In this document: in pieces, positions 35,199 to 44,494 of the stretch
Layout: the number at the start of each line of letters is the position of its first letter
Position numbering within the stretch: the stretch's first letter is position 1
Assembly: GCA_947643665.1 (NCBI GenBank)
Contig: CANRWW010000014.1
Location: 1-64,000, forward strand
Direction of reading: 5' to 3'
Origin: an uncultured Porphyromonadaceae bacterium
Lineage (GTDB): Bacteria > Bacteroidota > Bacteroidia > Bacteroidales > Muribaculaceae
DNA length: 64,000 nt
Program-made: the position numbers and the translations under genes
Notes under the pieces: generated by a model
What the model was told of the DNA's origin: nothing
Databases searched by the model: none
What the model saw: the letters and a program-made list of their open reading frames with translations, nothing else

Positions 35199-37517
35199 AT
35201 GAAAAAGCTATTATGTATTTCAATGGCGGTTGTATCCTTGGCCGCTATGGCACAGGTTGAGCATGTAAATCCGATGATCGGTACCGACGGTATGGGGCAT
35301 ACCTTTCCGGGGGCATGCGTGCCGATGGGAATAGTGCAGCTTAGCCCTGATACGGATACCATACCCCATAACGTAAACGGGTCGTATCAACACGATGTTT
35401 ACAAATATTGTGCGGGTTACCAGCATACGGACAATACGATAGTCGGTTTCAGCCACACACATATGAGCGGTACCGGACATTCTGACCTGGGAGATATACT
35501 TATAATGCCTGCCACGGGTAAACTTAAGCTGAACCCCGGCACCGCAGAGGATCCGGATAGCGGATACCGTTCACGTTTCTCGCATTCAACAGAGAAATCA
35601 ACCCCCGGTTATTATGAAGTGACATTGGACGACTATGGGGTGAAGGCACGCCTTACCGCCACCCAGCGTGTAGGGGTACATTCGTATACGTTTCCGTCAG
35701 GGAAAGATGGCCGTATTGTGGTGGACCTGAACCATGGTATATATAATTACGACGGTAAGACGCTTTGGGCTGCCATGCGTGTTGAGAACGATACCTTGAT
35801 TACCGGTTACCGTATAACCAACGGATGGGCGCGTACGAATTATACATATTTCGCCATTTCCCTTTCCAAACCTATCAAGAATTACGGCTATACTGACAGG
35901 CAAAAGAGCAACTATATGGGCGGATGGCGGAAATTCCCTATAGAAAGGAATTTCCCGGAAATGGGCGGACGTAAAGTCGCGGCATATTTCGAGTTCGACA
36001 TGGCATCTGATCCGGAGCTTGTGGTAAAGGTGGCGCTTTCAGGTACTGGTACAGACGGGGCATTGCGCAATCTACATGCCGAGGCGGCTGGTAAAGATTT
36101 CAATACCATAGCGGCAGATGCTGCTGATAGCTGGAACCGTAATCTGGCAACTATACAGGTGGAAGGGACACCTGACCAAAAAGCTATGTTCTATACATCG
36201 TATTACCATACGATGATAAATCCGTCGGTATATATGGATGTGGACGGCAGATATCGCGGTCTTGACCAGAATATACATCAGGCCGACGGCTTTGACAATT
36301 ATACTATTTTTTCATTATGGGACACCTACCGTGCCGAGCACCCATTGCTTATGCTGATGTTTCCGAAGCAGGCTGCGCATATGGCGCAATCCATGCTCCG
36401 GCACCAGCAGCAGAGTGTGCACGGCCTTCTTCCTATATGGAGCCATATGGCGAATGACAACTGGTGCATGAGCGGCTATCATGCTGTTTCGGTCTTGTCA
36501 GATGCTTTGGTCAAAGGTGCGGATATCAATGCCGAGGAAGCCCTTGAGGCAATGACAGCAACATCCAATGTACCATATTTCGACGGAATTGAGCACTATA
36601 TCCGTCTGGGTTACGTCCCGTTTGACAGGAACGGCACGGCAGCATCCACCACATTGGAATATGCCTATGATGACTGGGCCATTTACAGTGCCGCCATGAA
36701 GGCAGGCGACAGCGATATTGCCGAGAAATACCGCAAGCGGGCAATGAATTACCGTAATGTTTTCGATATGTCTACCGGATTCGCCCGTCCGAAATATTCC
36801 GACGGCTCTTTCAAGAAAAACTTTGATCCCATGCAGACTTCCGGTGAGGGATTCATAGAGGGAAATTCGTGGAATTTTTCATTCCATGTGCCACATGACG
36901 TGGCAGGCCTCATAGATATAATGGGTGGCGACAAGAAGTTTGTGGAACGGATTGACAGCCTGTTTGCCATGCATCTCCCACCGGAGTGCTATGCCGATAA
37001 TGAGGATGTGACGGAAGATTGCCTTATCGGCGGGTATGTGCATGGAAATGAACCTAGTCACCATATCCCTTATCTTTACGCCTGGACTTCACAGCCTTGG
37101 AAGACCCAGTATTGGGTGCGTGAGGTGATGAACAGGATGTATAAAAACCATATCCGCGGTCTTAGCGGGAATGATGACTGCGGCCAGATGTCAGCATGGT
37201 ATATATTTACTGCCATGGGGTTCTATCCGGTGTGTCCGGGCACAGACCAGTATGTGCTTGGAGCGCCATATATGCCCTATATGAAGGTGAGCCTGCCTAA
37301 CGGGAAAAGCCTTGAGATCAAGGCTCCAGGTGTCAGCGATAAAAACCGGTATGTGAAGTCTGTCATGCTAAACGGCACACCGTATGACAAACTGTATCTG
37401 ACACACGACGACATTATGGCCGGTGGTGTGCTTGAATTCCAGATGGCTTCATCACCTTCAAAAAAACGCGGGTTGAAAGCCAGCCAGAAACCATATTCGC
37501 TTTCAAATGCCATGTGA
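35199..37517 (+). CDS. GH92 alpha-mannosidase, secreted
   Basis: 772 residues from ATG 35199 (MKKLLCISMAVVSLAAMAQ, a signal peptide with no lipobox); the track's first M is a TTG. GH92 landmarks: NPMIGTDGMGHTFPGACVPMG, GFSHTHMSGTGHSDLGDI, a central NPSVYMDVDGRYRGLD, and GNDDCGQMSAWYIFTAMGFYPV near the end. Calcium-dependent GH92 enzymes remove mannose from N-glycans and yeast mannans in the periplasm or at the cell surface. No SusCD pair or regulator is next to it. It precedes the rhamnose operon but appears to be a separate transcription unit. Confidence 0.95.
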   Translation: MKKLLCISMAVVSLAAMAQVEHVNPMIGTDGMGHTFPGACVPMGIVQLSPDTDTIPHNVNGSYQHDVYKYCAGYQHTDNTIVGFSHTHMSGTGHSDLGDILIMPATGKLKLNPGTAEDPDSGYRSRFSHSTEKSTPGYYEVTLDDYGVKARLTATQRVGVHSYTFPSGKDGRIVVDLNHGIYNYDGKTLWAAMRVENDTLITGYRITNGWARTNYTYFAISLSKPIKNYGYTDRQKSNYMGGWRKFPIERNFPEMGGRKVAAYFEFDMASDPELVVKVALSGTGTDGALRNLHAEAAGKDFNTIAADAADSWNRNLATIQVEGTPDQKAMFYTSYYHTMINPSVYMDVDGRYRGLDQNIHQADGFDNYTIFSLWDTYRAEHPLLMLMFPKQAAHMAQSMLRHQQQSVHGLLPIWSHMANDNWCMSGYHAVSVLSDALVKGADINAEEALEAMTATSNVPYFDGIEHYIRLGYVPFDRNGTAASTTLEYAYDDWAIYSAAMKAGDSDIAEKYRKRAMNYRNVFDMSTGFARPKYSDGSFKKNFDPMQTSGEGFIEGNSWNFSFHVPHDVAGLIDIMGGDKKFVERIDSLFAMHLPPECYADNEDVTEDCLIGGYVHGNEPSHHIPYLYAWTSQPWKTQYWVREVMNRMYKNHIRGLSGNDDCGQMSAWYIFTAMGFYPVCPGTDQYVLGAPYMPYMKVSLPNGKSLEIKAPGVSDKNRYVKSVMLNGTPYDKLYLTHDDIMAGGVLEFQMASSPSKKRGLKASQKPYSLSNAM

Positions 37518-37528
37518 ACAGGTTTAAA

Positions 37529-37560
37529 TTTGTGTATGGGCAGAGGAAGTATTATCTTTG
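37529..37560 (+). promoter_or_regulatory. Bacteroidota promoter of the rhamnose operon
   Basis: TTTG (37529-37532), 20-base spacer, TATCTTTG (37553-37560): an almost ideal match. The rhaB ATG is 65 bases downstream. No RhaR-type regulator gene lies in the window. Confidence 0.85.
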
Positions 37561-37624
37561 TGCAATAAGCATGAAAAACTGAAGTGTCCCTTATGCCGAG
37601 GCATGGGAGCTTATTTATAGACAT

Positions 37625-39067
37625 ATGGATAGTACTTATCATTTTGCTGTGGACCTGGGGGCGACCTCGGGACGCACAGTGCTCGCTACTTATTGTGGCG
37701 GGAAAGTGTGCATGCGGGAACTGACACGTTTCAGGTATCCGATGTTGCCGCTTAACGGACATTTATACTGGAATCTCCCCCTGATATACCAGGAGATACT
37801 TGACGGGCTGAAAAAATGTGTGCAGGTATTTGCCGGGGAAGGAATAGACCTTTCAAGGCTGGTATCCATGGGTATAGACAGCTGGGGATGCGATGTGGCG
37901 TTTTTCCACAAGGACGGGTCTCTTTCCGGTCTTCCGTATTGTTACCGCGACAATCACACGGTCGGAGCCATGGAGAAATTCTGTGAAAATATGCCTGAGG
38001 ATGTGGTGTATGAAAAAACCGGCATCCAGTTCATGGATTTTAACACGTTGTTCCAGCTTGACACGATCCGACGCATGTCTCCTGAAATCATAGATGGGGC
38101 GGATAAGATACTTTTCATTCCTGACGCACTTGCTTATATGCTTACGGGAAAGGCTGTGATGGAATATACGGTTGCGTCTACGTCGCAGATGCTGAATCCA
38201 GGCACAGGCGATCTGGATCGTGGGATCCTTGATGCATTGGGGATTACACGCGACAAGTTCGGCACGATGGTATATCCGGGATATATGATAGGCCGTTTGT
38301 GCGGGCAGGTGCAGGATTATACCGGTATCGGGGATCTGCCGGTAATAGCTGTCGCCGGCCATGATACGGCTTCGGCTGTGATAGCAGTTCCGTCTCCGGA
38401 CAATGATTTCGCATACATAAGCTGTGGTACATGGTCGCTGCTCGGTGCCGAAGTTGACCACCCTGTCATAACAGCGAAGAGCCGTGAATATAACTTTACA
38501 AACGAAGGGGGCATTGACGGTACTACGCGACTTTTGAAAAATATCTGCGGTTTATGGATATTCGAGCGTTGCCGTGAAGAGTTTGCCGGGGTGCCGGAAG
38601 ATGTGCCGGCTGTCGCGTCTCTCTGTTTGGAATCATGTTGCGGAAGTCTGATCAATCCTGACGACCCGATGTTTGCCAATCCGGCTTCCATGACCGGTGC
38701 CATTTGTGAATTCTGCCGCCGCACCGGGCAGGAGATCCCCGAAACGCCCGCAGACTATGTGCGTGTGATTTTCCGTAGCCTTGCCGTGCGCTACAGGGAG
38801 GTGCTTGGGATGCTTAAGGAATTGTGTCCGTCAGACATAAAGCGGTTGCATATAATCGGTGGAGGTTCGCAGAACCCATACCTGATGCAGTTTGCCGCCG
38901 ATGAGACTGGTCTGCCGGTGACCGCCGGCCCGGCGGAATGTACCGCCTTAGGAAACATCCTTGTGCAGTTGCGCGCTTGCGGAGTATTGGAGTCACTATC
39001 CGACATGCGTAACGTTGCCGTAAATTCAACAGAGACCTTAATTTATTTACCCAATATAAACAAATGA
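37625..39067 (+). CDS. rhaB: L-rhamnulokinase
   Basis: 480 residues, FGGY kinase family. Signatures: DLGATSGRTVLATY (phosphate 1), DSWGCDVAFF, AGHDTASAVIAVP, and LHIIGGGSQNPYLMQFAADETGLPV in the second half. It phosphorylates L-rhamnulose to rhamnulose-1-phosphate in the cytoplasm. First gene of the operon and overlaps rhaA by four bases (ATGA). Order rhaB-rhaA-rhaT-rhaD is typical of Bacteroides-type rhamnose catabolism. Confidence 0.96.
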   Translation: MDSTYHFAVDLGATSGRTVLATYCGGKVCMRELTRFRYPMLPLNGHLYWNLPLIYQEILDGLKKCVQVFAGEGIDLSRLVSMGIDSWGCDVAFFHKDGSLSGLPYCYRDNHTVGAMEKFCENMPEDVVYEKTGIQFMDFNTLFQLDTIRRMSPEIIDGADKILFIPDALAYMLTGKAVMEYTVASTSQMLNPGTGDLDRGILDALGITRDKFGTMVYPGYMIGRLCGQVQDYTGIGDLPVIAVAGHDTASAVIAVPSPDNDFAYISCGTWSLLGAEVDHPVITAKSREYNFTNEGGIDGTTRLLKNICGLWIFERCREEFAGVPEDVPAVASLCLESCCGSLINPDDPMFANPASMTGAICEFCRRTGQEIPETPADYVRVIFRSLAVRYREVLGMLKELCPSDIKRLHIIGGGSQNPYLMQFAADETGLPVTAGPAECTALGNILVQLRACGVLESLSDMRNVAVNSTETLIYLPNINK

Positions 39068-40317
39068 AAGAGGAACTTATAACACGGGCTTACGACATAG
39101 CCCGTGAACGTTATGCCGCTATCGGCGTGGATACGGAGAAAGTATTGTCACAGATGCAGGATTTCCATCTGAGCATGCATTGCTGGCAGGCTGATGATGT
39201 GGCAGGATTTGAGACGCAGGGTGGCGAGCTTACAGGTGGCATCCAGGTTAATGGAAATTATCCGGGTAAAGCCAGGAACATAGATGAACTCAGGTCTGAC
39301 ATACTTTATGCCATGAGCTTGATTCCCGGCAGGCACCGCCTGAACCTTCATGAGATATATGGCGACTTCGGCGGCAAATTCGTTGACCGAGATGAGGTTA
39401 CAGTAGATTATTTCAGAAGCTGGATAGACTGGGGCAAGGAGAATGGCATAAAGCTGGACTTCAACTCCACATCTTTTTCACATCCAAAGAGCGGTGACCT
39501 CACACTGTCAAACCCGGACAAAGGGATACGTGATTTTTGGATTGAGCACTCAAGAAGATGCCGTGCAATATCGCAGGCAATAGGGGAGGCCCAACAGGAT
39601 CCGTGTATCCTCAATACATGGATCCACGACGGTTCCAAAGATATCACGCTCAACAGGTATATGTATCGGGAGCTGCTCAAGGAGTCTCTGGATACGATTT
39701 TCGAGCATAAATATGACTGGATGAAAGACAGCGTGGAGTCGAAGGTGTTCGGCATCGGGCTTGAAAGTTACACAGTCGGTTCCAACGATTTTTATACGGC
39801 CTATGCTTCAAGGAATAATATGATGATAACACTTGACACCGGGCACTTCCATCCTACGGAAAGTGTTGCCGACAAGGTATCGTCAATGTTGTTGTTCGTT
39901 CCGGAGCTGATGCTCCACGTAAGCCGTCCGGTGCGTTGGGATTCTGACCATGTGACCATTATGGATGATCCGACGATGGATCTTTTCAGCGAGATTGTGC
40001 GTGCCGGCGCCCTTGAACGCGTGCATTACGGCCTTGACTATTTCGATGGGACGCTTAACCGTATCGGTGCGTATGTGATCGGTTCCAGGGCTGCCCAGAA
40101 GTGCATGCTCCGTGCTTTGCTTGAGCCGGTTGAGACTCTGCGCGGGTATGAGCTTTCAGATAAGAAATTCCAGCGCCTGGCTCTGCTTGAGGAGTGCAAG
40201 AATCTACCGTGGAATGCCGTGTACGATATGTTCTGTATGCGGAACAATGTACCAGTCGGTGAGGCGTTTATCGCGGAAGTAGAGAAGTATGAAGCTGAGG
40301 TGACCTCAAGAAGATGA
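39064..40317 (+). CDS. rhaA: L-rhamnose isomerase
   Basis: 417 residues, full length. RhaA features: HLSMHCWQADDVAGFE near the N-terminus, NLHEIYGDF, NSTSFSHPKS, TWIHDGSKDI, and TLDTGHFHPTESVADK with metal-binding Asp/His. It converts L-rhamnose to L-rhamnulose with divalent metal. Start overlaps the rhaB stop (ATGA), so translation is coupled. Confidence 0.96.
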   Translation: MKEELITRAYDIARERYAAIGVDTEKVLSQMQDFHLSMHCWQADDVAGFETQGGELTGGIQVNGNYPGKARNIDELRSDILYAMSLIPGRHRLNLHEIYGDFGGKFVDRDEVTVDYFRSWIDWGKENGIKLDFNSTSFSHPKSGDLTLSNPDKGIRDFWIEHSRRCRAISQAIGEAQQDPCILNTWIHDGSKDITLNRYMYRELLKESLDTIFEHKYDWMKDSVESKVFGIGLESYTVGSNDFYTAYASRNNMMITLDTGHFHPTESVADKVSSMLLFVPELMLHVSRPVRWDSDHVTIMDDPTMDLFSEIVRAGALERVHYGLDYFDGTLNRIGAYVIGSRAAQKCMLRALLEPVETLRGYELSDKKFQRLALLEECKNLPWNAVYDMFCMRNNVPVGEAFIAEVEKYEAEVTSRR

Positions 40318-40327
40318 CAGTCTTGTA

Positions 40328-41356
40328 ATGGAAATCATAATAGGGCTTCTGATAATAGCCTTAGGTGCTTTCTGCCAGTCAAGCAGTTATGTGCCTATCA
40401 ATAAAATACGTTCGTGGAGCTGGGAAAGCTACTGGATAGTGCAGGGTGTCTTTGCATGGGTCCTGTTGCCTCTGGCTGGAGCCATGCTCGCAGTGCCTGA
40501 AGGACATTCGCTGGCTGAATTGTTCATGCGTAATCCGGAAGCGACATTTCTGACAGTCGTTTTCGGTGCGCTATGGGGTATCGGAGGGCTTACGTTCGGT
40601 CTTTCAATGCGCTATCTTGGGGTGGCTCTGGGGCAGTCGATAGCTCTCGGCACATGCGCCGGATTAGGCACTGTGCTCGGCCCTGTTGCGCTTAACATGC
40701 TGTATCCCGGCCATGGAATGCTCTCCACCCTCACGGTCTCGGTGATCATCGGTGTGGTCGTGACACTTGCCGGTATCGCCATCATAGGTGTGGCAGGTTC
40801 CATGAAATCGGCATCTCTCAGCGATGATGAAAAGAAAACTGCGGTAAAGGAATTCAATTTCCCAAAAGGCATAGTTGTAGCGTTGTTGTGCGGCCTTATG
40901 AGCGCATGTTTCGCCATAGGGCTTGCCGTAGGCGGCGAGATACGGTATGAGGGGGTAGACCCTATGTTTGAGACGCTTCCGGCGACACTTCTGGTGACAC
41001 TCGGCGGTTTCGTTACAAATGCGGTTTATTGTTTCTTCCAGAACTCCAGGAACCATACATGGGGCGACTACATGAAAGGCCAGGTGTGGATCCACAATCT
41101 GGTGTTCTGTCTCCTTGCAGGCGCTTTGTGGTACAGCCAGTTTTTCGGGCTGTCGCTAGGCAAGGGTTTTCTTGCCGGTTCCCCCGCGCTTCTGGCTTTC
41201 GCATGGTGCATGCTTATGGCTCTGAACGTGGTGTTTTCCAACGTGTGGGGTATCATATTGAAAGAATGGAAAGGTTGCAGCAGAAAGACAGTAATGGTGC
41301 TTGTCGCAGGCATAACAGTGCTTATAGTGTCAACTTTCCTTCCTCAAATCCTTTAA
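40328..41356 (+). CDS. rhaT: L-rhamnose/H+ symporter
   Basis: 342 residues with about 10 TM helices. Begins MEIIIGLLIIALGAFCQSSSYVPINKIRSWSWESYW, the RhaT start, and contains GLTFGLSMRYLGVALGQSIALGTCAGLGT. It imports L-rhamnose with a proton across the inner membrane. 10 bases after rhaA and 11 before rhaD. Confidence 0.95.
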   Translation: MEIIIGLLIIALGAFCQSSSYVPINKIRSWSWESYWIVQGVFAWVLLPLAGAMLAVPEGHSLAELFMRNPEATFLTVVFGALWGIGGLTFGLSMRYLGVALGQSIALGTCAGLGTVLGPVALNMLYPGHGMLSTLTVSVIIGVVVTLAGIAIIGVAGSMKSASLSDDEKKTAVKEFNFPKGIVVALLCGLMSACFAIGLAVGGEIRYEGVDPMFETLPATLLVTLGGFVTNAVYCFFQNSRNHTWGDYMKGQVWIHNLVFCLLAGALWYSQFFGLSLGKGFLAGSPALLAFAWCMLMALNVVFSNVWGIILKEWKGCSRKTVMVLVAGITVLIVSTFLPQIL

Positions 41357-41367
41357 AGTAAATTCAA

Positions 41368-42177
41368 ATGTCAATATTGGATAACAGACCCGGCCTGGAC
41401 AATGTGGTCGGGCAAGTAGCTGAAACTGCCGGTTATCTCTGGCAGAAAGGGTGGGCCGAGCGCAACGGCGGAAACATTACGGTAAATGTCACGGAATATG
41501 CCGATGACATGATGCGCGATATGCCGGCGATCAGCAAACCTATTGCAATCGGCATGGCTCTACCGAACCTAAAAGGGAGCTTTTTCTTTTGCAAAGGAAC
41601 CCAGAAAAGGATGCGCGACCTGGCACGCCGGCCGATGGAAAACGGCTCGGTAATCCGCATACTTGATGACTGCGCACATTATGAGATCATTGCCGATAAC
41701 CTTGTAATGCCTACTTCTGAGTTGCCCTCGCATTTGGCCGTGCACAATTACCTTATAGGGAAAGGCTCCTCATACAAAGCCTCCCTGCATACACATCCCA
41801 TAGAGCTTGTGGCAATGAGCCATAATCGGGAATTTATGGAAAAAGATGTGCTTACACGCATGCTATGGTCAATGATCCCAGAGACAAAGGCTTTTGCTCC
41901 GCGCGGGCTTGGGATGGTACCCTATATGCTACCCTCATCAACGGCGCTGGCTGATGCCACCATCAATGCCATTGATGATGATTATGATGTGGTGATGTGG
42001 GAGAAGCATGGCGTATTTGCTGTGGAGAACGATATAATGTCGGCTTTCGACCAGGTGGATGTGCTCAACAAGAGTGCCAATATCTACATGTGCGCCCGCT
42101 CTATGGGATTTGTACCCGACGGCATGACGGAAGCGCAGATGACCGAATTGTCAACGGTGTTCAATCTCCCCAAATAA
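41368..42177 (+). CDS. rhaD: Rhamnulose-1-phosphate aldolase
   Basis: 269 residues, class II (zinc) aldolase. Zinc motif SLHTHPIELVAMSH and the downstream WEKHGVFAV with a further His; N-terminal GWAERNGGNITVNV. It splits rhamnulose-1-phosphate to dihydroxyacetone phosphate and L-lactaldehyde. Last gene of the operon; its 3' end overlaps the convergent M50 gene by 27 bases and no terminator is evident between them. Confidence 0.95.
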   Translation: MSILDNRPGLDNVVGQVAETAGYLWQKGWAERNGGNITVNVTEYADDMMRDMPAISKPIAIGMALPNLKGSFFFCKGTQKRMRDLARRPMENGSVIRILDDCAHYEIIADNLVMPTSELPSHLAVHNYLIGKGSSYKASLHTHPIELVAMSHNREFMEKDVLTRMLWSMIPETKAFAPRGLGMVPYMLPSSTALADATINAIDDDYDVVMWEKHGVFAVENDIMSAFDQVDVLNKSANIYMCARSMGFVPDGMTEAQMTELSTVFNLPK

Positions 42178-43344
42178 CATTGTCTCCGTAGTGTCATTTT
42201 CTGCTTTCCGCAGCAGTGATTCCATTATAGCCAGGTCACTTTTTACTTCACCTTGAAGTAGATAGCCATTACGGCGTTTGAGCAAGGTGTTGTAAATGGT
42301 CCTGGCTTTATTTATGTCGTTGTCAAGATATAACGATATGGCGAATGATATTCGCTCCTTTGAGGACATTACTTTACGGTAAGTTTCGATATATCGTTCA
42401 AGTCTGGTGTCGTAAAGTTCTTTTGCGCGATTGGTGCGCCCTGTGACTAATGAGGTGAATACCAGTTCGCATGCGATTTCAGTAGTATAAAGTGGCATTA
42501 GCTCGCTTTTATGGCTGTACAGATTCTCGAAGTTATTATGTGCATCTTCCCATTTCATCAGGTCTATTAGTCTGGTGGCTGCCATCAATGGAATCGAAAC
42601 CTCAAGGGGATTGCGGTAATCGGTGTCTTTATCTGCCTCAAACCACTCATCCGGTATGTCTTTTGGGCGCACTCCCTCTTGGATCAGTGCGTTGCAACGT
42701 AATTGAAAAACCATTCCCGGCTTACTTTTTTTATCCTTAAGCAAACGCCAGATATTGTAGGCATCGTTGCCTATTCCTCCCATTTGCATGGGTATGCCGT
42801 TTGTGATAATCAAAAACAGGTCAACAATAGTAAATATTACAGCAAATTCATGTATGAAAGGATGCACATGAATCCATAGCAGCGGCAACACTGGCAATAA
42901 TGCGATCACATTTGCGATTATTCCACCGAGATTGTACCATACTATTGGAATTTTTTCTATCGGTAAATCGGGAGGAGCAAGCAGGCATTGTCCGCCTGTG
43001 CCTGATACAGCGAAGCGTTTTATACATAGTTTGCCGTTCAACCGGATAAACGTGAGGTTAAACAGGCGGAATGACACAAAACGGTAGCCGGTCAGCATTC
43101 CACATACAAGATGTCCTGCTTCATGTATGGCTATAAGCGACAATAAGGAGGCAAATAAACTTCCGATGCCGATTAAGCCGGCTGATATACCTTTGCTTAT
43201 ATCCAGATTTGCCAGATCGGAAATGAATTTCCCAAATGTAATGTCTGTAAACAGTACTATCACGAGTGTGCTGATAACCAGTCCGCCTATTGCGCCGGCA
43301 ACCAGTCCTGCAAGAATCTTGATCAGGCCTTTCAGGGTGTTCAT
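42151..43344 (-). CDS. M50-like membrane metalloprotease with C-terminal helical repeats
   Basis: 397 residues. About five to six TM helices (residues 5-215) with a zinc motif HEAGH in SLIAIHEAGHLVCGML, and a second metal-ligand region GGIGNDAYNIWRLL, the usual M50/site-2-protease layout. The C-terminal 180 residues are helical (TPR-like spacing), possibly a substrate-binding arm. Family members cut within membranes, for example anti-sigma factors or signal peptides; the substrate here is unknown. It ends the long minus-strand operon, overlapping the GT2 stop by four bases. It appears more AT-rich by eye than the rha operon next to it, which may hint at transfer. Confidence 0.8.
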   Translation of the reverse strand: MNTLKGLIKILAGLVAGAIGGLVISTLVIVLFTDITFGKFISDLANLDISKGISAGLIGIGSLFASLLSLIAIHEAGHLVCGMLTGYRFVSFRLFNLTFIRLNGKLCIKRFAVSGTGGQCLLAPPDLPIEKIPIVWYNLGGIIANVIALLPVLPLLWIHVHPFIHEFAVIFTIVDLFLIITNGIPMQMGGIGNDAYNIWRLLKDKKSKPGMVFQLRCNALIQEGVRPKDIPDEWFEADKDTDYRNPLEVSIPLMAATRLIDLMKWEDAHNNFENLYSHKSELMPLYTTEIACELVFTSLVTGRTNRAKELYDTRLERYIETYRKVMSSKERISFAISLYLDNDINKARTIYNTLLKRRNGYLLQGEVKSDLAIMESLLRKAENDTTETMLFGEIEHR

Positions 43345-44351
43345 TGGTCGGTGTTGCGAGGGAGTTTGGAGTAACGGCGTATTGCACGGAGATAATATGC
43401 CGTTAGGATGTTTGTGCGTGACATCGGAAGGTGCAGGAGATTGCGCTCAGGATGTTGTGTATATTGATGCCGCATGGTGCGGAAGTCCCTGTGGGCACGC
43501 AATATGGCATTGGCGTTTGCAAAATCGAATGTCAGCATGAATTTTATCCATGCGAGAGTATCAAGCAGGCGACGCCGGAGCAGGGTTTTCCGCAGGTCGG
43601 TTTCCGGTAGGTTCTTGTGTAACAAAAGGAGATTGTTACGGAAATTCAGATATGTTTTGCGCGGATTGGATGCCGGTAGGCTCCCTCCTCCGAGGTGATA
43701 CACACGTGATGCCGGTATAGCGGCTATGTCGTAGCCAGCCAGATGTATTCGCCAGCATAGGTCTATCTCCTCCATGTGTGCGAAAAACATCTTGTCAAGC
43801 CCTCCGGCACTTTTATACAGTTCAGTGCGTATCATCAGTGCTGCTCCTGTAGCCCAGAATATGGGTATGGGGGTGTCGTATTGTCCGCGGTCTGTTTCCA
43901 CCGCACCGAATATGCGCCCGCGGCAATAAGGAAATCCGTTGCGGTCAATGAATCCTCCTGATGCACCTGCATATTCAAATTCAGTAGGTTTCTTATAGCT
44001 GAGTATCTTAGGCTGGCAAGCACCTATTTCCGGGTTTTCGTCCATGGCTTCCACAAGGGGTTCAAGCCATCCGCGTGGCACTGATACATCCGAATTGAGG
44101 AGGACGGTATATTCATGTCCTGTCATGGATATGGCCCGGTTGTACCCTTCTGCAAATCCGAGGTTCTCTTTAAAAGCCAGTATCTTTACGGTAGGGAATT
44201 TTTCTTGTAAGACCTGCAGTGAATCGTCGGTGCTTCCGTTGTCGGCTACAATTATCTCAGCCATCCCCTCGGGTGTATTGTCGACCACCGAAGGGAGAAA
44301 TTCTTCAAGGAGCCTGGCTCCGTTCCAATTAAGTATTATAACTGCGACCAA
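43341..44351 (-). CDS. Family 2 glycosyltransferase with a TTG start
   Basis: 336 residues. GT2 pattern: VAVIILNWNGARLLEEFLPSV, VADNGSTDDSL, GFAEGYNRA and the DxD-type LLNSDVSVP, then GAALMIRTELYKSAGGLDKMFFAHMEEIDLCWR. It resembles dTDP-Rha:NAG rhamnosyltransferase-type enzymes. Only TTG at 44351 gives the family N-terminus (M-VAVIILNWNG); no ATG lies upstream in frame before a stop. It acts on surface glycans at the membrane. The gene lies 143 bases after the acyltransferase gene, with an inverted repeat in the gap. Confidence 0.88.
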   Translation of the reverse strand: MVAVIILNWNGARLLEEFLPSVVDNTPEGMAEIIVADNGSTDDSLQVLQEKFPTVKILAFKENLGFAEGYNRAISMTGHEYTVLLNSDVSVPRGWLEPLVEAMDENPEIGACQPKILSYKKPTEFEYAGASGGFIDRNGFPYCRGRIFGAVETDRGQYDTPIPIFWATGAALMIRTELYKSAGGLDKMFFAHMEEIDLCWRIHLAGYDIAAIPASRVYHLGGGSLPASNPRKTYLNFRNNLLLLHKNLPETDLRKTLLRRRLLDTLAWIKFMLTFDFANANAILRAHRDFRTMRHQYTQHPERNLLHLPMSRTNILTAYYLRAIRRYSKLPRNTDQ

Positions 44352-44364
44352 AATATAGGGCGTT

Positions 44365-44478
44365 AGAAGTTAGGGCAGGGGGTATGTAAGCAAGAAAAGC
44401 TGCCATGAAGACAAGGGTATTAAGAAAGCTAGGAGATATAAGAAGTATTCTTGCTTGACTTCTCAAGCTCTAACTTCT
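44365..44478 (-). repeat. Imperfect long-range inverted repeat in the GT2/acyltransferase gap
   Basis: AGAAGTTAG (44365-44373) and CTAACTTCT (44470-44478) are exact complements 96 bases apart, with several smaller AAGAAGT/ACTTCT pieces between. It may form a hairpin in the operon RNA. No poly-U, so not a clear terminator. Confidence 0.4.
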
Positions 44479-44494
44479 GTACTTCTTATTTTTC

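Noticed and set aside
37853-38461. 202-codon minus ORF
   Set aside because: Antisense to rhaB, no domain.
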